DNA of 64,000 bases from Gonapodya sp. JEL0774 (taxonomy: Eukaryota; Monoblepharomycota; Monoblepharidomycetes; Monoblepharidales; Gonapodyaceae). The position numbers were made by a program, and so were the translations under genes. The stretch covers positions 1-64,000 of the forward strand of contig JADIIX010000088.1 of assembly GCA_027604505.1 (NCBI GenBank), given 5' to 3'. A model generated the notes under the pieces. It was not told where the DNA came from, made no database searches, and was given only the letters and a program-made list of their open reading frames with translations. Of this stretch, positions 1 through 9,631 are shown piece by piece (the first letter of the stretch is position 1; every line of letters begins with the position of its first letter).

Positions 1-1019
1 ATTATACACAAGTCAGATAAAAGTACCGATGTGGGTCAGATAAAAGACTTAAGGGGGTCAGGAAAAAGCGTCACACAACCCAAAATATCCCTACATACGG
101 TACTATTATAATTTTTAACCACGCCGGTACGAGTTGGCTTCCTCGTTATAGCTTACTCTCTGTATTACTCTTTGTTAAATCAAAGCGGTGTGGGTTCGTG
201 GAGAATGAGATTCCACTTGATTCTCATATGGTATATGCGATTTCTACAGCGTCGAAGTTTCTTGTGAGGAGAGCCATGCCGAGCATATGAGTTTCAATTC
301 CGTGGACCCCCGGTGTGGGCTCGTGCGTGCTTGTATTCTATGCCGATTGAGACATTGCAACCGCATCCTTTATGGTGACTTCAGGGAATCTCGGTGAAAT
401 GGAGTGCGTTTTAACAAGTGTTAGTATGTGTCGGTTGAGAAATCAGTGTTGGAGTAAGTTTGCACAAACACGACGTTCGACAGGTCGAGCAGCGGATGGG
501 AAGCCCAACACTCTAGTCCTTCATGCCTGCTTCAGAACCCCATCTTGAGGACAAGGAGAATCTCACTGGCATGATTCTTGCTCTTTTTTCTGTATGATTC
601 TGGATTTGGTTTGACGAACAACCAAGCATAAAAGGCTTCGGGCTTGTTGCTGTGCTGTGGCGACAAGGCAATCATCTGCGGCAATGCAAGCCCTCCATCA
701 AAGGCGACGAGGCTGTGTTCATTGCACCATCGACATTTTTACAAAAGTCGTTGCGATGGTATTGTTGAGTTTATTGTGTGAGAGGGTTTGTCCCTGTTCT
801 GATCACTGGGATTGCACGTGCCGAGATGCTCCTCACTTCCCTGCCTTGAACCCGTCATCATCAGTCCCCCATATCACCCCACATTACCAACGGCCGATTC
901 TTGAAGTCGAGTGGAAACACGTCCACAACTCTCCTTTCCCGTCCTCTGTCCATCCGTCCGTTCCCACTCAAACGTGCAAAGCGAGTTGCCATAGTTGACG
1001 GCCATTTCTGTCATTTGAC
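1..1019. other. Upstream flank, no supported gene
   Basis: I find no convincing coding exon here. The open frames from 657 onward have no recognisable motif, and their composition resembles 5' UTR or promoter DNA. A 12-base word (gtcagataaaag) occurs twice near the left edge, at about 12-23 and 36-47. The stretch just before 1020 is the probable promoter and 5' leader of the SYG1/XPR1 gene. Confidence 0.5.
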
Positions 1020-4000
1020 ATGTCAGACTCTGCCAACAGAGCAAAGTCTCGCTAGTGAGTCCATTGCTCTCTTATCTGTGTGTGTTTTTTGTTTCTTGCC
1101 GAGATCATTTCCCTCCAGTGAAGAACAGTATGCCCAAACCGGAGTACCCGAATGGTCCAAGAAATACATCAACTACCGCCACCTGTCCACACTCCTCTCC
1201 CGCGTCGAACGCGCTGTACGCGCCGTGACCTTCACCGACGCGCCCCCACGTTTCACCGTTTCGAACGTGGCACCTGTCGATTTGGATCCGGATCAAGCCA
1301 GTTCCCATGTCGATTCCGACTCCGGGTCAACGACGATGCCTTTCAAGGTTGACGCCTTGCAGGCCGTGGAGGAGGGCCGTGTACCCCTGCTACAGAGCAA
1401 CGGGTCGTCCGCCGGACACACTCACCGGCAACGCTCGAGCGGGACTGAGGTAGACGACGAGTATGTGGACGACGACGAGACTGCAAGCCTCGTGGTGGCC
1501 AGTCAGTTCACGACGACGGTCGGGGTCGTGATTCCGGAGAGCTTGCACGACCTGTGGAGGAGGAAGAGGCCGGCGAGGAGGGAGAGTTTGGTTCCGGGAA
1601 GGAGCACAGGTGAGCTCCTCAAGGCGGGTCCAAAGTCCCCTCACGTACCCGCGTGATTGCAGCCCGTTCATTAACCATCATGTTTCCACCTTCGATAGCC
1701 ACCCTCACCCACCGCATCAAAGACGTCCTTGACTCCCGCGGGATCCCCGAGGAATCCGAGTTTCTGGAGAACCTCGAACGGGAGATCGATAAGGTGTCGA
1801 CTTTTTTCCGCTCCAAGGAGGACGAGGCACTCCGCGCCTGGGAGGACATTTCCGCGCAGCTCGTCGCACTGGCCAAGGAGGCCGAGGAGATAAAAGAGGC
1901 CGAGGCAACGAACGGAGTCTCTCTCGCTGGGGGTGGAGCTGGAGTGGGCGCACCCGTGTCGACACCCTCAAAAGGCTCCACCTGCAACGTCGACAGCCCC
2001 ACCGCACCTCCCACATCACCCGCTCCCACTTCAACAAATCATTACCTACCCTCCGCCCACCCCACCTCCTCTGCGGTCCACCGAGCCGTCGAGCTCCTCC
2101 ACTCCGTCGCACGGCTGCCCTTGTCTCTCGCCCACTTTCCAGATCCTCTGCGCGGCATCGCCGCGCACCGCGTCGCGAGCTACGGATCGACTGGCTCGAC
2201 TGACTCTGTACTGGGGGTCCGTGACGGTGAGGACTCGGACCTGCCAAGGGTCGACGAGATGAAGAGGCGACACGCGACGGTGGTGAGGGTGGTGGAGCAG
2301 GCTGTAATTGTGAGTGCATAGCCCACGGAAGGTGTAGGATCGGCGGGAGCTGCATTGCCAAGGGTCTGTTGACGGAGAGGAACTTCTTCTTCTTTGCCTG
2401 GTTGGGCTTGTTCCCTTCCTCCGCTAGGAATTCTACAGATCGTGTCGCATGCTCAAGTCGTTCCAGCAGCTGAACAAACTTGGCATAGGAGAGCTTCTCA
2501 AGCGATTCAACGAAGTCGCTGGGTGAGTTGCTTCCATCTTTCGCCATTTTTACACGTGCTCCTTCCCAAACCGGTGAACCCGCACAACCCATCATCTCAA
2601 CCTAGCTGGAACCCCGCCCAATTCTACAACCTCGAAACTCACCACCTGTTTCAATCCCACGAGCTTGACCACCTCCTCACTCAGGTGGCGAAAGTCTACA
2701 GCCACCGCGACCGCCTGAGGACCAAAAAGCATCGCGATCAGGAGCTCGTAGGGTACCGGACGGGGTTTTATTGCGGCGCTGCTTTCATGCTCACGGTGGC
2801 GGTCATCAAGCACGTGCTGCAGGAGCAGGAGCCAGAGGCGGGAATCGAGGGCATGATGATGCTGATTTTCGGAGGGTTTGCTCGTAAGTAAATCCCATTT
2901 AAACTTGTGTTCACTCTTGCGGCTCTTATCCAGTGTAGCTGATGATGTCAATCTGTTTACGTGGGTGTGTTCGACTTCAGTCCCCATGGTCATGCTCGTC
3001 TTTGTCGCAGTCAACTTTGTGTTGTTCGCCCATTACCGAATCAACTACCCCTTCATCTTCGAAACGAACCAACGTGATCACATCACGGCACTCGAGTTTG
3101 TGGAAATTATATTCGTCTTGGTGTGAGCCCCTCGGGAATTCTGTCTGACTTCTTTAGATCAACCCGAACCGTTCGCCTCTGTCACTTCCCAAACGTTACA
3201 TTATGTCAAATCAAATAGCATCACATGGGCACTTTTCGCATATTTAGCTATAGCTGAGAACTTGTTCGATCCTTGGATACCCAGGTCTTACTACCCCACC
3301 CTCCTCCTCGCCGTCGACTTGGCCATCGTGTTGAACCCTTTCGACACTCTCTATCGGTCTTCTCGATTTTGGTTCGTTCGCACCATGGGAAGAATTGCTG
3401 CGAGCGGGTGGCTGTTTGTGGAGTTTCGGGATTTCTTACTGACCGACGTGCTGGGATCCTTGACCTACACGTTCACGGCGTTGGCGGTGTTTGCCTGCGG
3501 TTATTCCAATGGATGGGACGAGGACACGCCGAGCAAATGTGATCTTTCAAGGACGGTGAGATTATTACAGTAAGGTTGAGGGAATGCGCACTGACGAACG
3601 TTTCTTGGTTTCGTGTTCGGAATCCCTGTAGTGGGTGAGTCCGGACTAGGCGTGTCTCGCACTCGGTCATTTGTGCCCCCCCACACTCAAACGCAAACAC
3701 CAGCTCGTTCCCCTCCTGACGTGCCTCCCCAACGTTCTCCGACTGATCCAGTGTGTGCGCCGCTACTTTGATACCCATACGTTTGGACCACACATTGGAA
3801 ATGCTCTCAAGTATCTGCTCGCCATCATTACCATTGTTTTATCATCGGCAACAAAATTGACGGGCGGCCAGGGCATGAGAATCGGTTGGATTGGCGTTGC
3901 CATTTTGAGTACTGTGTATGCGACTTGGTGGGACATACGGATGGACGTAGGTGGGTGTTTCCCGAAACCGTTGCATGATGAAGTGCAGTCACAATGTCTG

Positions 4001-4461
4001 GCCCAACTGATCGTGAGCAGGGCTTTTGACCACCAACCAGCACCACTTCTTGCTTCGCAGCGAGCTTGTTTATCCGGTTTGGACTTATTATCTGTGGATT
4101 CCCGTTGATGTCGTCTTGCGGTGTGCTTGGGTTGTTGTCATATCACCGTCATATTGGCAGCATCTGGGAGTCGACGGGAACACGATCGCATTTGGCCTCG
4201 CGTTGCTGGAGGTTGTTCGGCGCGGACTATGGTGAGTGAGGTCATCAAGACTTGCCGGTTCATGTGGGTGCTTATCCATTCCTGTGGTATGATAGGCTCG
4301 CTCTGCGGTACGATCCCAAAGCTTCATTGTATCAACGCCGTCGTGCCAACGTAACGCGCCCCCCTTCTCTTTGTAGGATTGAAAACGAGCACTCGTACAA
4401 TATCGGGCATTTCCGGGCGACCAAGGAAGTACCTCTTCCACCTCTTCCAGAGACGCAATGA
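1020..4461 (+). CDS. SYG1: SPX-EXS phosphate exporter, XPR1/SYG1 family
   Basis: Multi-pass membrane protein of the XPR1/SYG1/PHO1 family, known for phosphate export controlled by inositol pyrophosphates binding the SPX domain. Exons as I read them: 1020-1054, 1119-1609, 1663-2309, 2428-2522, 2606-2883, 2981-3122, 3219-3555, 3632-3634, 3704-3950, 4021-4231, 4377-4461. They sum to 857 codons in frame. The SPX domain begins at once (YEEQYAQTGVPEWSKKYINY) and is interrupted by low-complexity inserts, which is usual in fungi. Its last helices read EFYRSCRMLKSFQQLNKLG. The EXS domain shows RINYPFIFE, YRSSRFWFVRT, VEFRDFLLTD, QCVRRYFDT and the terminal ENEH motif. The start ATG at 1020 gives a short first exon whose junction restores the SPX start. 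One exon is only 3 nt (TGG) and supplies a tryptophan that aligns with fungal homologues as I remember them. Acidic linkers lie between the two domains. Confidence 0.9.
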
Positions 4462-4663
4462 TAATTTATTTCAGGATACCGTGCAATGTTAATCTATCAA
4501 AAATAAGATATTTTCGTGTTCGCGCTGAGCTGTTTCAGCTAGCGAAGGTGGCTTTGGAAGAACACGGCATGCGAAGACTTTGCGAAGCTTTCGATCACGA
4601 GTGATCGGAGCAACCGATTCTTCTTTTGCACTCACCCGTTTTGTACTCCTGTCCATTAATCGT

Positions 4664-6616
4664 ATGGCAAAGAAAGGCAAAGGAGGGAAATCCGGTAGTG
4701 CAAAAAAAGGGGGGAAAGGCGATGAAGCTGCAGCCCAGGTGGTCGGGAAAGCCCTGGTGAGTCTTGAAGAACCCTTCTTGTCCGACTCTTGGCAACATTC
4801 ACAGCCCAGTTTCCACTTTGCATTCGTCCATACAGGAGATTAAGCATCTTCATCTGTCTTATATTGCAAATTGCTCGCATTTTCTCACTCAACCCCAGCA
4901 ATCGGTCCTGAAGAAACTCGAGAAGTGTGGAGCCTCTGTTGTTGGAGTACCTCTGTCACCTGCCGCAAAGTTCAATCCCACTGCACCATTCAATGGCGCG
5001 CTACTCCCACTTGTGACACCAGGAGTATCTGTGGAAAGTGGTGCAACGGCGGGCACCTCGCCTTCGGTGGATAGCCAGCCGGGTTCTTCCGCGATTCCCC
5101 CACCAACTCCTGTTTCGTTCGCACTAGCCGCCGTGTCCTCATCGGGTGAACCGCTCCCATCTCTCTCTTCAATCGAAGGATTCGATCGTCTGCTTCTGTC
5201 TCAGACTCCACTGTCTCAAAATGACATTTACTCTCTTTCCTCGACCTTTCGCACCACTTCGGATCTAAAATTGGTTTGCCTTTGGAACTGCAAACTTGAT
5301 GAGAGGGCAGTCAGAGTGCTGTGTGGGTCCTCTTTCCTCAGGGGCCATCCCGGTGTAACCTGCGTTCAACTTGTGAGCTGTGGGCTCCATTCTTCTGGAG
5401 CCACATGCATTGCGCGACTGTTGGCGGACGTGCCCGATGAAAAGGAATCGAATGAAGGAGGAGCGCCAAGACTCGTCGAAGCTGCTGAGAATGACCGACT
5501 CCATTCACGACGCTCCTCAGCTCTTCCGCCACTTCCTACTACCAACTCGGTAGCTCAACCACGACGAAACCTCGTCGTGGTACCAAGAAAGATTTCGTCA
5601 GATATCTCGTCTCCGAGCCCCTCGAGACCCTCTGCACCAGCTGTCCCCTTTTCCTCTCTTCTCACAGTTCTGTGCTTGGACCACAACTCGGGTCTGGGAA
5701 CTCTCGGCGTTTCTCGAGTCTTTGATGCTATTCGAGTAACGTCAATGAAGCCAGACTCTCGCTCTCATCCGGACGATGGTTTCGCCTCCGCTCAACAGTC
5801 CGACGTAGCACGAGATTCCCTGTCAAGTGCAACCGCGCGACCCCAGACACATTCTGCCGGACCTACAAATCTTCCAATCGGTGGATGTCGGCTGGTCAGG
5901 GTGTCTGTAAAGTATTGTGATGCTGGCGAGGATGCGGCTGGGTCGATCGGGCGAGCGTTGGAGATTAACTCCACGATCATGTGAGCAACGAGAATTTTCC
6001 ATCGAACTCCCAATTCTCACTATTGGGACACACACTATGGCTCATTCATACGTTTTCTAGTGACCTAGACCTTTCTGGTAATGCCCTGTCCAACGGCGGG
6101 GTCCTTCACCTTGCTCCCTATCTCGCTCGCAATACGACGCTGCAACGTCTTAATCTCTCTTCCAACCTCATATCCGACTCCATTCCGACCGCCGAGTCCC
6201 TTTTGAAAATACCCGCATTCTCCGCTCCTTTTAACTATACCGAAGCGCTCGAGCGCCACGTTCAAAGGCACGAAGAGTCACTTGGATCGACATCGCCAAC
6301 ACACGATGCTCAGGCAAGCACCTCTAGTGATGCCACTGAGCCCGTTCTCCTGTCACCAATCGAGTCTCTCGCGTGCGCAATGACCGCCCCCGCGAACCCG
6401 GCATCTGCAATGAGCTTTTTGGACTTGAGGAGCAACGACATTGGAGATCATGGTGGAAGAGTTGTGGTAAACCTTTTGAAGGCGCGGAAGGGGAAATTGC
6501 AGGTTAAAATTGGCGAGCGAATGCAAGGAGAGGTTTTCGGTGGGGTTCTTGATCTAAGTGATCTGGCTGCGGGGGGCGGGAAGAAGGGGAAAGGGAAGGG
6601 AGGAAAGAAGAAGTAA
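4664..6616 (+). CDS. Leucine-rich-repeat (RNI-like) protein with lysine-rich ends
   Basis: Protein of about 577-597 residues. Exons 4664-4756, 4836 (or 4899)-5980 and 6061-6616 stay in frame with either second acceptor. It starts with a Lys/Gly-rich stretch (MAKKGKGGKSGSAKKGGKG) and ends with a matching basic tail (KKGKGKGGKKK). Between them are RNI-type leucine-rich repeats: LKLVCLWNCKLDERAVRVL, CVQLVSCGLHSSGATCIARL, LDLSGNALSNGGVLHLAPYL and FLDLRSNDIGDHGG. Proline/serine-rich disordered inserts separate the repeats. Such proteins are usually protein-binding scaffolds. LRR proteins with basic tails occur among flagellar proteins (for example LRRC71-like), which would suit a zoosporic fungus, but I cannot assign an orthologue. 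Its stop is 331 bases from the converging dehydrogenase gene. Confidence 0.7.
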
Positions 6617-6947
6617 CGTTTTTGAGGCGAAGTTTCAGTGCTCAATTTATTTACAACCAAGTATTGCATGGTGCAAGAGAAACGAATTCAATCGAATGCT
6701 GATGGGAGCTCGTCATTTCTACGTCATGTTTCCCGTCCTCTCTTTCCACCTCGCTCTCCCAAGTAAGTTGATTGGAGAAAGTGAGAGAGGGAGGTGGTCA
6801 CCACGGTAGCTTACATGGGGTTGGGAGATCTTTGCCGACTGTGAGTTCAATGTTACCAATTCCCCTGTGCGACGAGGTGACCACGCAAACCCCGGTTGGA
6901 ATACCAAAAGAACGCATAGAACTAGTTGAAAACTTGTTCAAAGCAAC
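6617..6947. other. Convergent 3' intergenic region
   Basis: A 331-base space between the ends of the LRR gene (+) and the short-chain dehydrogenase gene (-). It must hold both polyadenylation regions. I see no exon or structured element in it. Confidence 0.5.
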
Positions 6948-7730
6948 TCACAAGGGACCCATCGGCGCCCAAAATTGACCCGATATCTCCATGGAGATGT
7001 GTTTGTCGATGAACTCAACGAGGTGAGATGCAGCAACGGACGGGTGTACCGCTGCGTTGACCAAGTGGAAATTGAGATCGGTCGGTCTTCCGAAACGGCG
7101 TTCGGGTACAGTGTACCTACCCCCCCCAGAGTCCCAATACTTGTCGTATCCGACGTTCTTTGTCATTTCTGTGCGCATAAAGCCCGGATGGACCATCACC
7201 ACTGAGATACCCAATTTCTCCACGTCCAGTGCCAGCAATCGCCCCACCATATTCTCCCCCGCTTTACTTCCATGATGTGCATAGTTTCCTCCACCCTCCG
7301 AGGGGTGTCGGAGAGTCACGCTGCCGCCCTCACTCGTGACCAGAACGACTTTGCTTCCGGAAGATAGCATCCCGGCCTGTACCAGATGAGACACGATAAA
7401 CGTGGGTGCGATGCATGATATTGTGTACATGGCGAGTTGGGCATCCCAGTTTGGTGATGTGAAGTCTTCCTTGGCAAAGTACCCTGCGTTCACGATCACG
7501 ACGTCCAACCGACCGACCGACATGGTTTTCAGTGCATCCACCAGTTTAGGTGCGGCATCTCTCTTTGAAAGATCGATCGCTGGAACGAATCGAACGTTGT
7601 CCGAGGCTGGAGTAGAAGGGGACGCTTCTCGCAAGGTCGCGAGAACCGTGGTCGATGCGCGGGATGCGTAGTTCGAGAGGAGAGAAGCGCCCAGGCCACG
7701 CGAGGCTCCGATGAGGAGGACGGTGGACAT
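6948..7730 (-). CDS. Short-chain dehydrogenase/reductase (SDR) family protein
   Basis: Intronless protein of about 260 residues, the normal SDR length. The Rossmann nucleotide motif is at the extreme N-terminus (VLLIGASRGLG), followed by DVVIVNAGYF (NNAG-like), the serine strand VVLVTSEGG, and the post-catalytic PGFMRTEM motif. I chose the ATG at 7730 because it puts the Rossmann strand at residue 4; the frame is open further upstream, but that part is not SDR-like. The active-site region reads NYAHHGSKAGENM. The lysine is present, but the position four residues before it, normally tyrosine, is histidine, and the only tyrosine lies two residues earlier. Substrate unknown; probably NADP-dependent and cytosolic. 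Confidence 0.85.
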   Translation of the reverse strand: MSTVLLIGASRGLGASLLSNYASRASTTVLATLREASPSTPASDNVRFVPAIDLSKRDAAPKLVDALKTMSVGRLDVVIVNAGYFAKEDFTSPNWDAQLAMYTISCIAPTFIVSHLVQAGMLSSGSKVVLVTSEGGSVTLRHPSEGGGNYAHHGSKAGENMVGRLLALDVEKLGISVVMVHPGFMRTEMTKNVGYDKYWDSGGGRYTVPERRFGRPTDLNFHLVNAAVHPSVAASHLVEFIDKHISMEISGQFWAPMGPL

Positions 7731-7842
7731 GTTGGAGTCGGGTATGCAGTCGCATTCGGCTGGGGGTCCCAAGATCACTGAACATTTCGTAATATATAAT
7801 TTATGTACTCCGTCCACATTTTGCATTTCCCTCTATTGCTGC

Positions 7843-8955
7843 TCATGCATCAACCGTGTAGACAATTCTCAATCTGCCCTTCTTGTGTATTACACTGGTA
7901 ACCACAACAGCGCATCCACTTTCTCTTTGAAGAAATTCTCCGACACCTTTGACATGGGTTCCCCCACAAGGGCATCCCACAGTCCCCGGAACCATCACAA
8001 CGACTCTGGGGGTAGAGTCAGGGGCGATGTAGGGGGGTAGGCTCCCTCCGCAAAGTTTCGCTGCCTCCGCATATGGCGTATTATTTAGGGCGAGAACAGG
8101 GGAAGTGAGGTGCTGGCGAACAATGCGGTTCAGAGCAGAGTTGAGAAGGGGGGGAAGGAGGACGGGAAGCTCTGAGGGGGCGTTTTTGGAAGCTTTGGGT
8201 TTCTTAGGTGTCTGTAGAGAAGCATCGGGTCCACCAGCTGCACCACTCGCACCGGCGGACCAGCCATCTGGCACTTTGCCTTCATACTCGACCCAGCACT
8301 GTCCCTCAAGGTGGCTCCCCTTCCCTGCGGCGAACCCTCCCATCGAACTTTCACTTCCAGGCGCGGACATGAGTCCCACATCCATGACGGCGAGATCTAT
8401 CAAATGTCCTGCTGAGTGGAGGCGTGCGTTGCGGATACGCCGAGTGGGATTGATGGCGAGGCGGAGTTGAGCGTGCTCATGCCAATCGGCCGGAGCTGGT
8501 GCGCTCACGAGAAGCTGCTGACTGTCGGTGACACGCGGTGCAAAAGATCCATAGTGCCATATTACTCCGGTGGTCCTGTCCATTCGAGCCTCTCGGACGT
8601 GGTAAACAACATCATGATCAGGATGGGAAAGCTCAACCGTTCCGCTGTCGGAATCCTGCCCGCCACCAAATGGATGGAAAATGGTCTTATTGAAGGCAAG
8701 TGCGAACTCGCCAGACTTCCATATGGGTGTGTGCACAGACGGCTGAGTTTCAGAGGAGTCGGAGTTACCAACGATTGCAATCAGCGATGCACCATCGAAG
8801 GAGAAAAGTGTTGTATCCGTGTGGTAGAGCGTATCGGTGGGTGGGAGAGCTGGATTGCTCGCAGGAACTGAAGAGGAAGCTTCCAACATTTTTTCGGGTT
8901 TGAACCGCACCTGCCAGTTGACCGCTGGGCTGCGGGTGGGAGCTGAGTGGCGCAT
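7843..8955 (-). CDS. Alanyl-tRNA editing protein (AlaX/AARSD1-like)
   Basis: Single-exon protein of 370 residues resembling stand-alone editing domains of alanyl-tRNA synthetase, which hydrolyse Ser-tRNA(Ala) or Gly-tRNA(Ala) to prevent mistranslation. The N-terminal half has the editing-associated barrel with a FHPFGGGQDSDSG motif, and the zinc site is complete: HSAGH (HxxxH) near the middle and CGGTH (CxxxH) in VGCPCGGTHVKGVGE near the C-terminus. An insert rich in Lys/Ala/Pro (about residues 225-265) separates the two halves. No catalytic synthetase domain is present. A downstream methionine (MLEAS) could be the true start. It is divergent from the SCCPDH-like gene. Confidence 0.85.
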   Translation of the reverse strand: MRHSAPTRSPAVNWQVRFKPEKMLEASSSVPASNPALPPTDTLYHTDTTLFSFDGASLIAIVGNSDSSETQPSVHTPIWKSGEFALAFNKTIFHPFGGGQDSDSGTVELSHPDHDVVYHVREARMDRTTGVIWHYGSFAPRVTDSQQLLVSAPAPADWHEHAQLRLAINPTRRIRNARLHSAGHLIDLAVMDVGLMSAPGSESSMGGFAAGKGSHLEGQCWVEYEGKVPDGWSAGASGAAGGPDASLQTPKKPKASKNAPSELPVLLPPLLNSALNRIVRQHLTSPVLALNNTPYAEAAKLCGGSLPPYIAPDSTPRVVVMVPGTVGCPCGGTHVKGVGEFLQRESGCAVVVTSVIHKKGRLRIVYTVDA

Positions 8956-9631
8956 TTTATTGTATGTGTATTTGTGTTCGGAATCTGAGAGTTCTTCTTC
9001 CCTTTCATGTCACCCTGTCATCTTTTATCCGTTCAGCTCACAGTTTTCTTCCTGCTATTGATATTTTTTTTTTGACTTTCTGGCAAGCCTGCCCGATAAC
9101 TGTTTAGTGTGGGCGATGAGTTATAGTTGTTGATTTGTAGTAATATTGCCATGACGGGCGCACAATACTTGGGCAGAAGTGGGCAGGAGTACAGGCGACA
9201 AAGCAGTCGATTCTTTTGAGTGACATAGGACATTCATGGGAATGTCGCACATTGATAACTAAGGATGAGGGGAAAGCCAACATTAGACTGTTGCCTTTCA
9301 GAGGGAGTATTGAAGGATGGTTTGAGTTTGGATGCCAATGACGAATTGATTGATTGAAAACTGTGTCGAGCACTATCGCGGTGGTTGAGTAGGGCTGAAG
9401 ACACGAAGCTGGAACAGGTGAGAGGGGACCGTACGGCCAAGCTACCGCCCAAGGAAGTATGGATGACGAATTGGTTGATTGATGATTCTCTGAGTTTTCA
9501 GAGCGGATGATAGGCCCTCTGTGTCGCGAAAAATTGTGTCCAGCACTGTCGCTGTGGTTGAACCGTCGGTTGATTTTGTTCAAGGGGCTTCGTCAATTTC
9601 ATTTTCCACACCGACACCTCATATTTCAGGA
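8956..9631. promoter_or_regulatory. Divergent promoter region between editing protein and SCCPDH-like gene
   Basis: A 676-base interval between two genes transcribed away from each other, so it should carry both promoters. It contains a T-rich run near 9065 and an imperfect duplication described separately. No exon is evident. Confidence 0.45.
9339..9561. repeat. Imperfect direct duplication in promoter region
   Basis: A segment at about 9339-9388 (atgacgaattgattgattga, then tgtcgagcactatcgcggtggttga) recurs at 9463-9561. In the second copy the two halves are separated by an extra stretch of about 46 bases, which itself can form a perfect small hairpin (ctctga gttt tcagag). Each half matches with a few substitutions. 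Confidence 0.6.

Noticed and set aside
657-998. 113-residue open frame upstream of SYG1
   Set aside because: No domain or compositional signal of coding, and it sits in the expected promoter/leader.
1717-2595. 292-residue minus-strand open frame
   Set aside because: It is antisense to SPX-domain exons, is rich in Arg/Pro/Ser as expected from a shadow frame, and crosses real introns.
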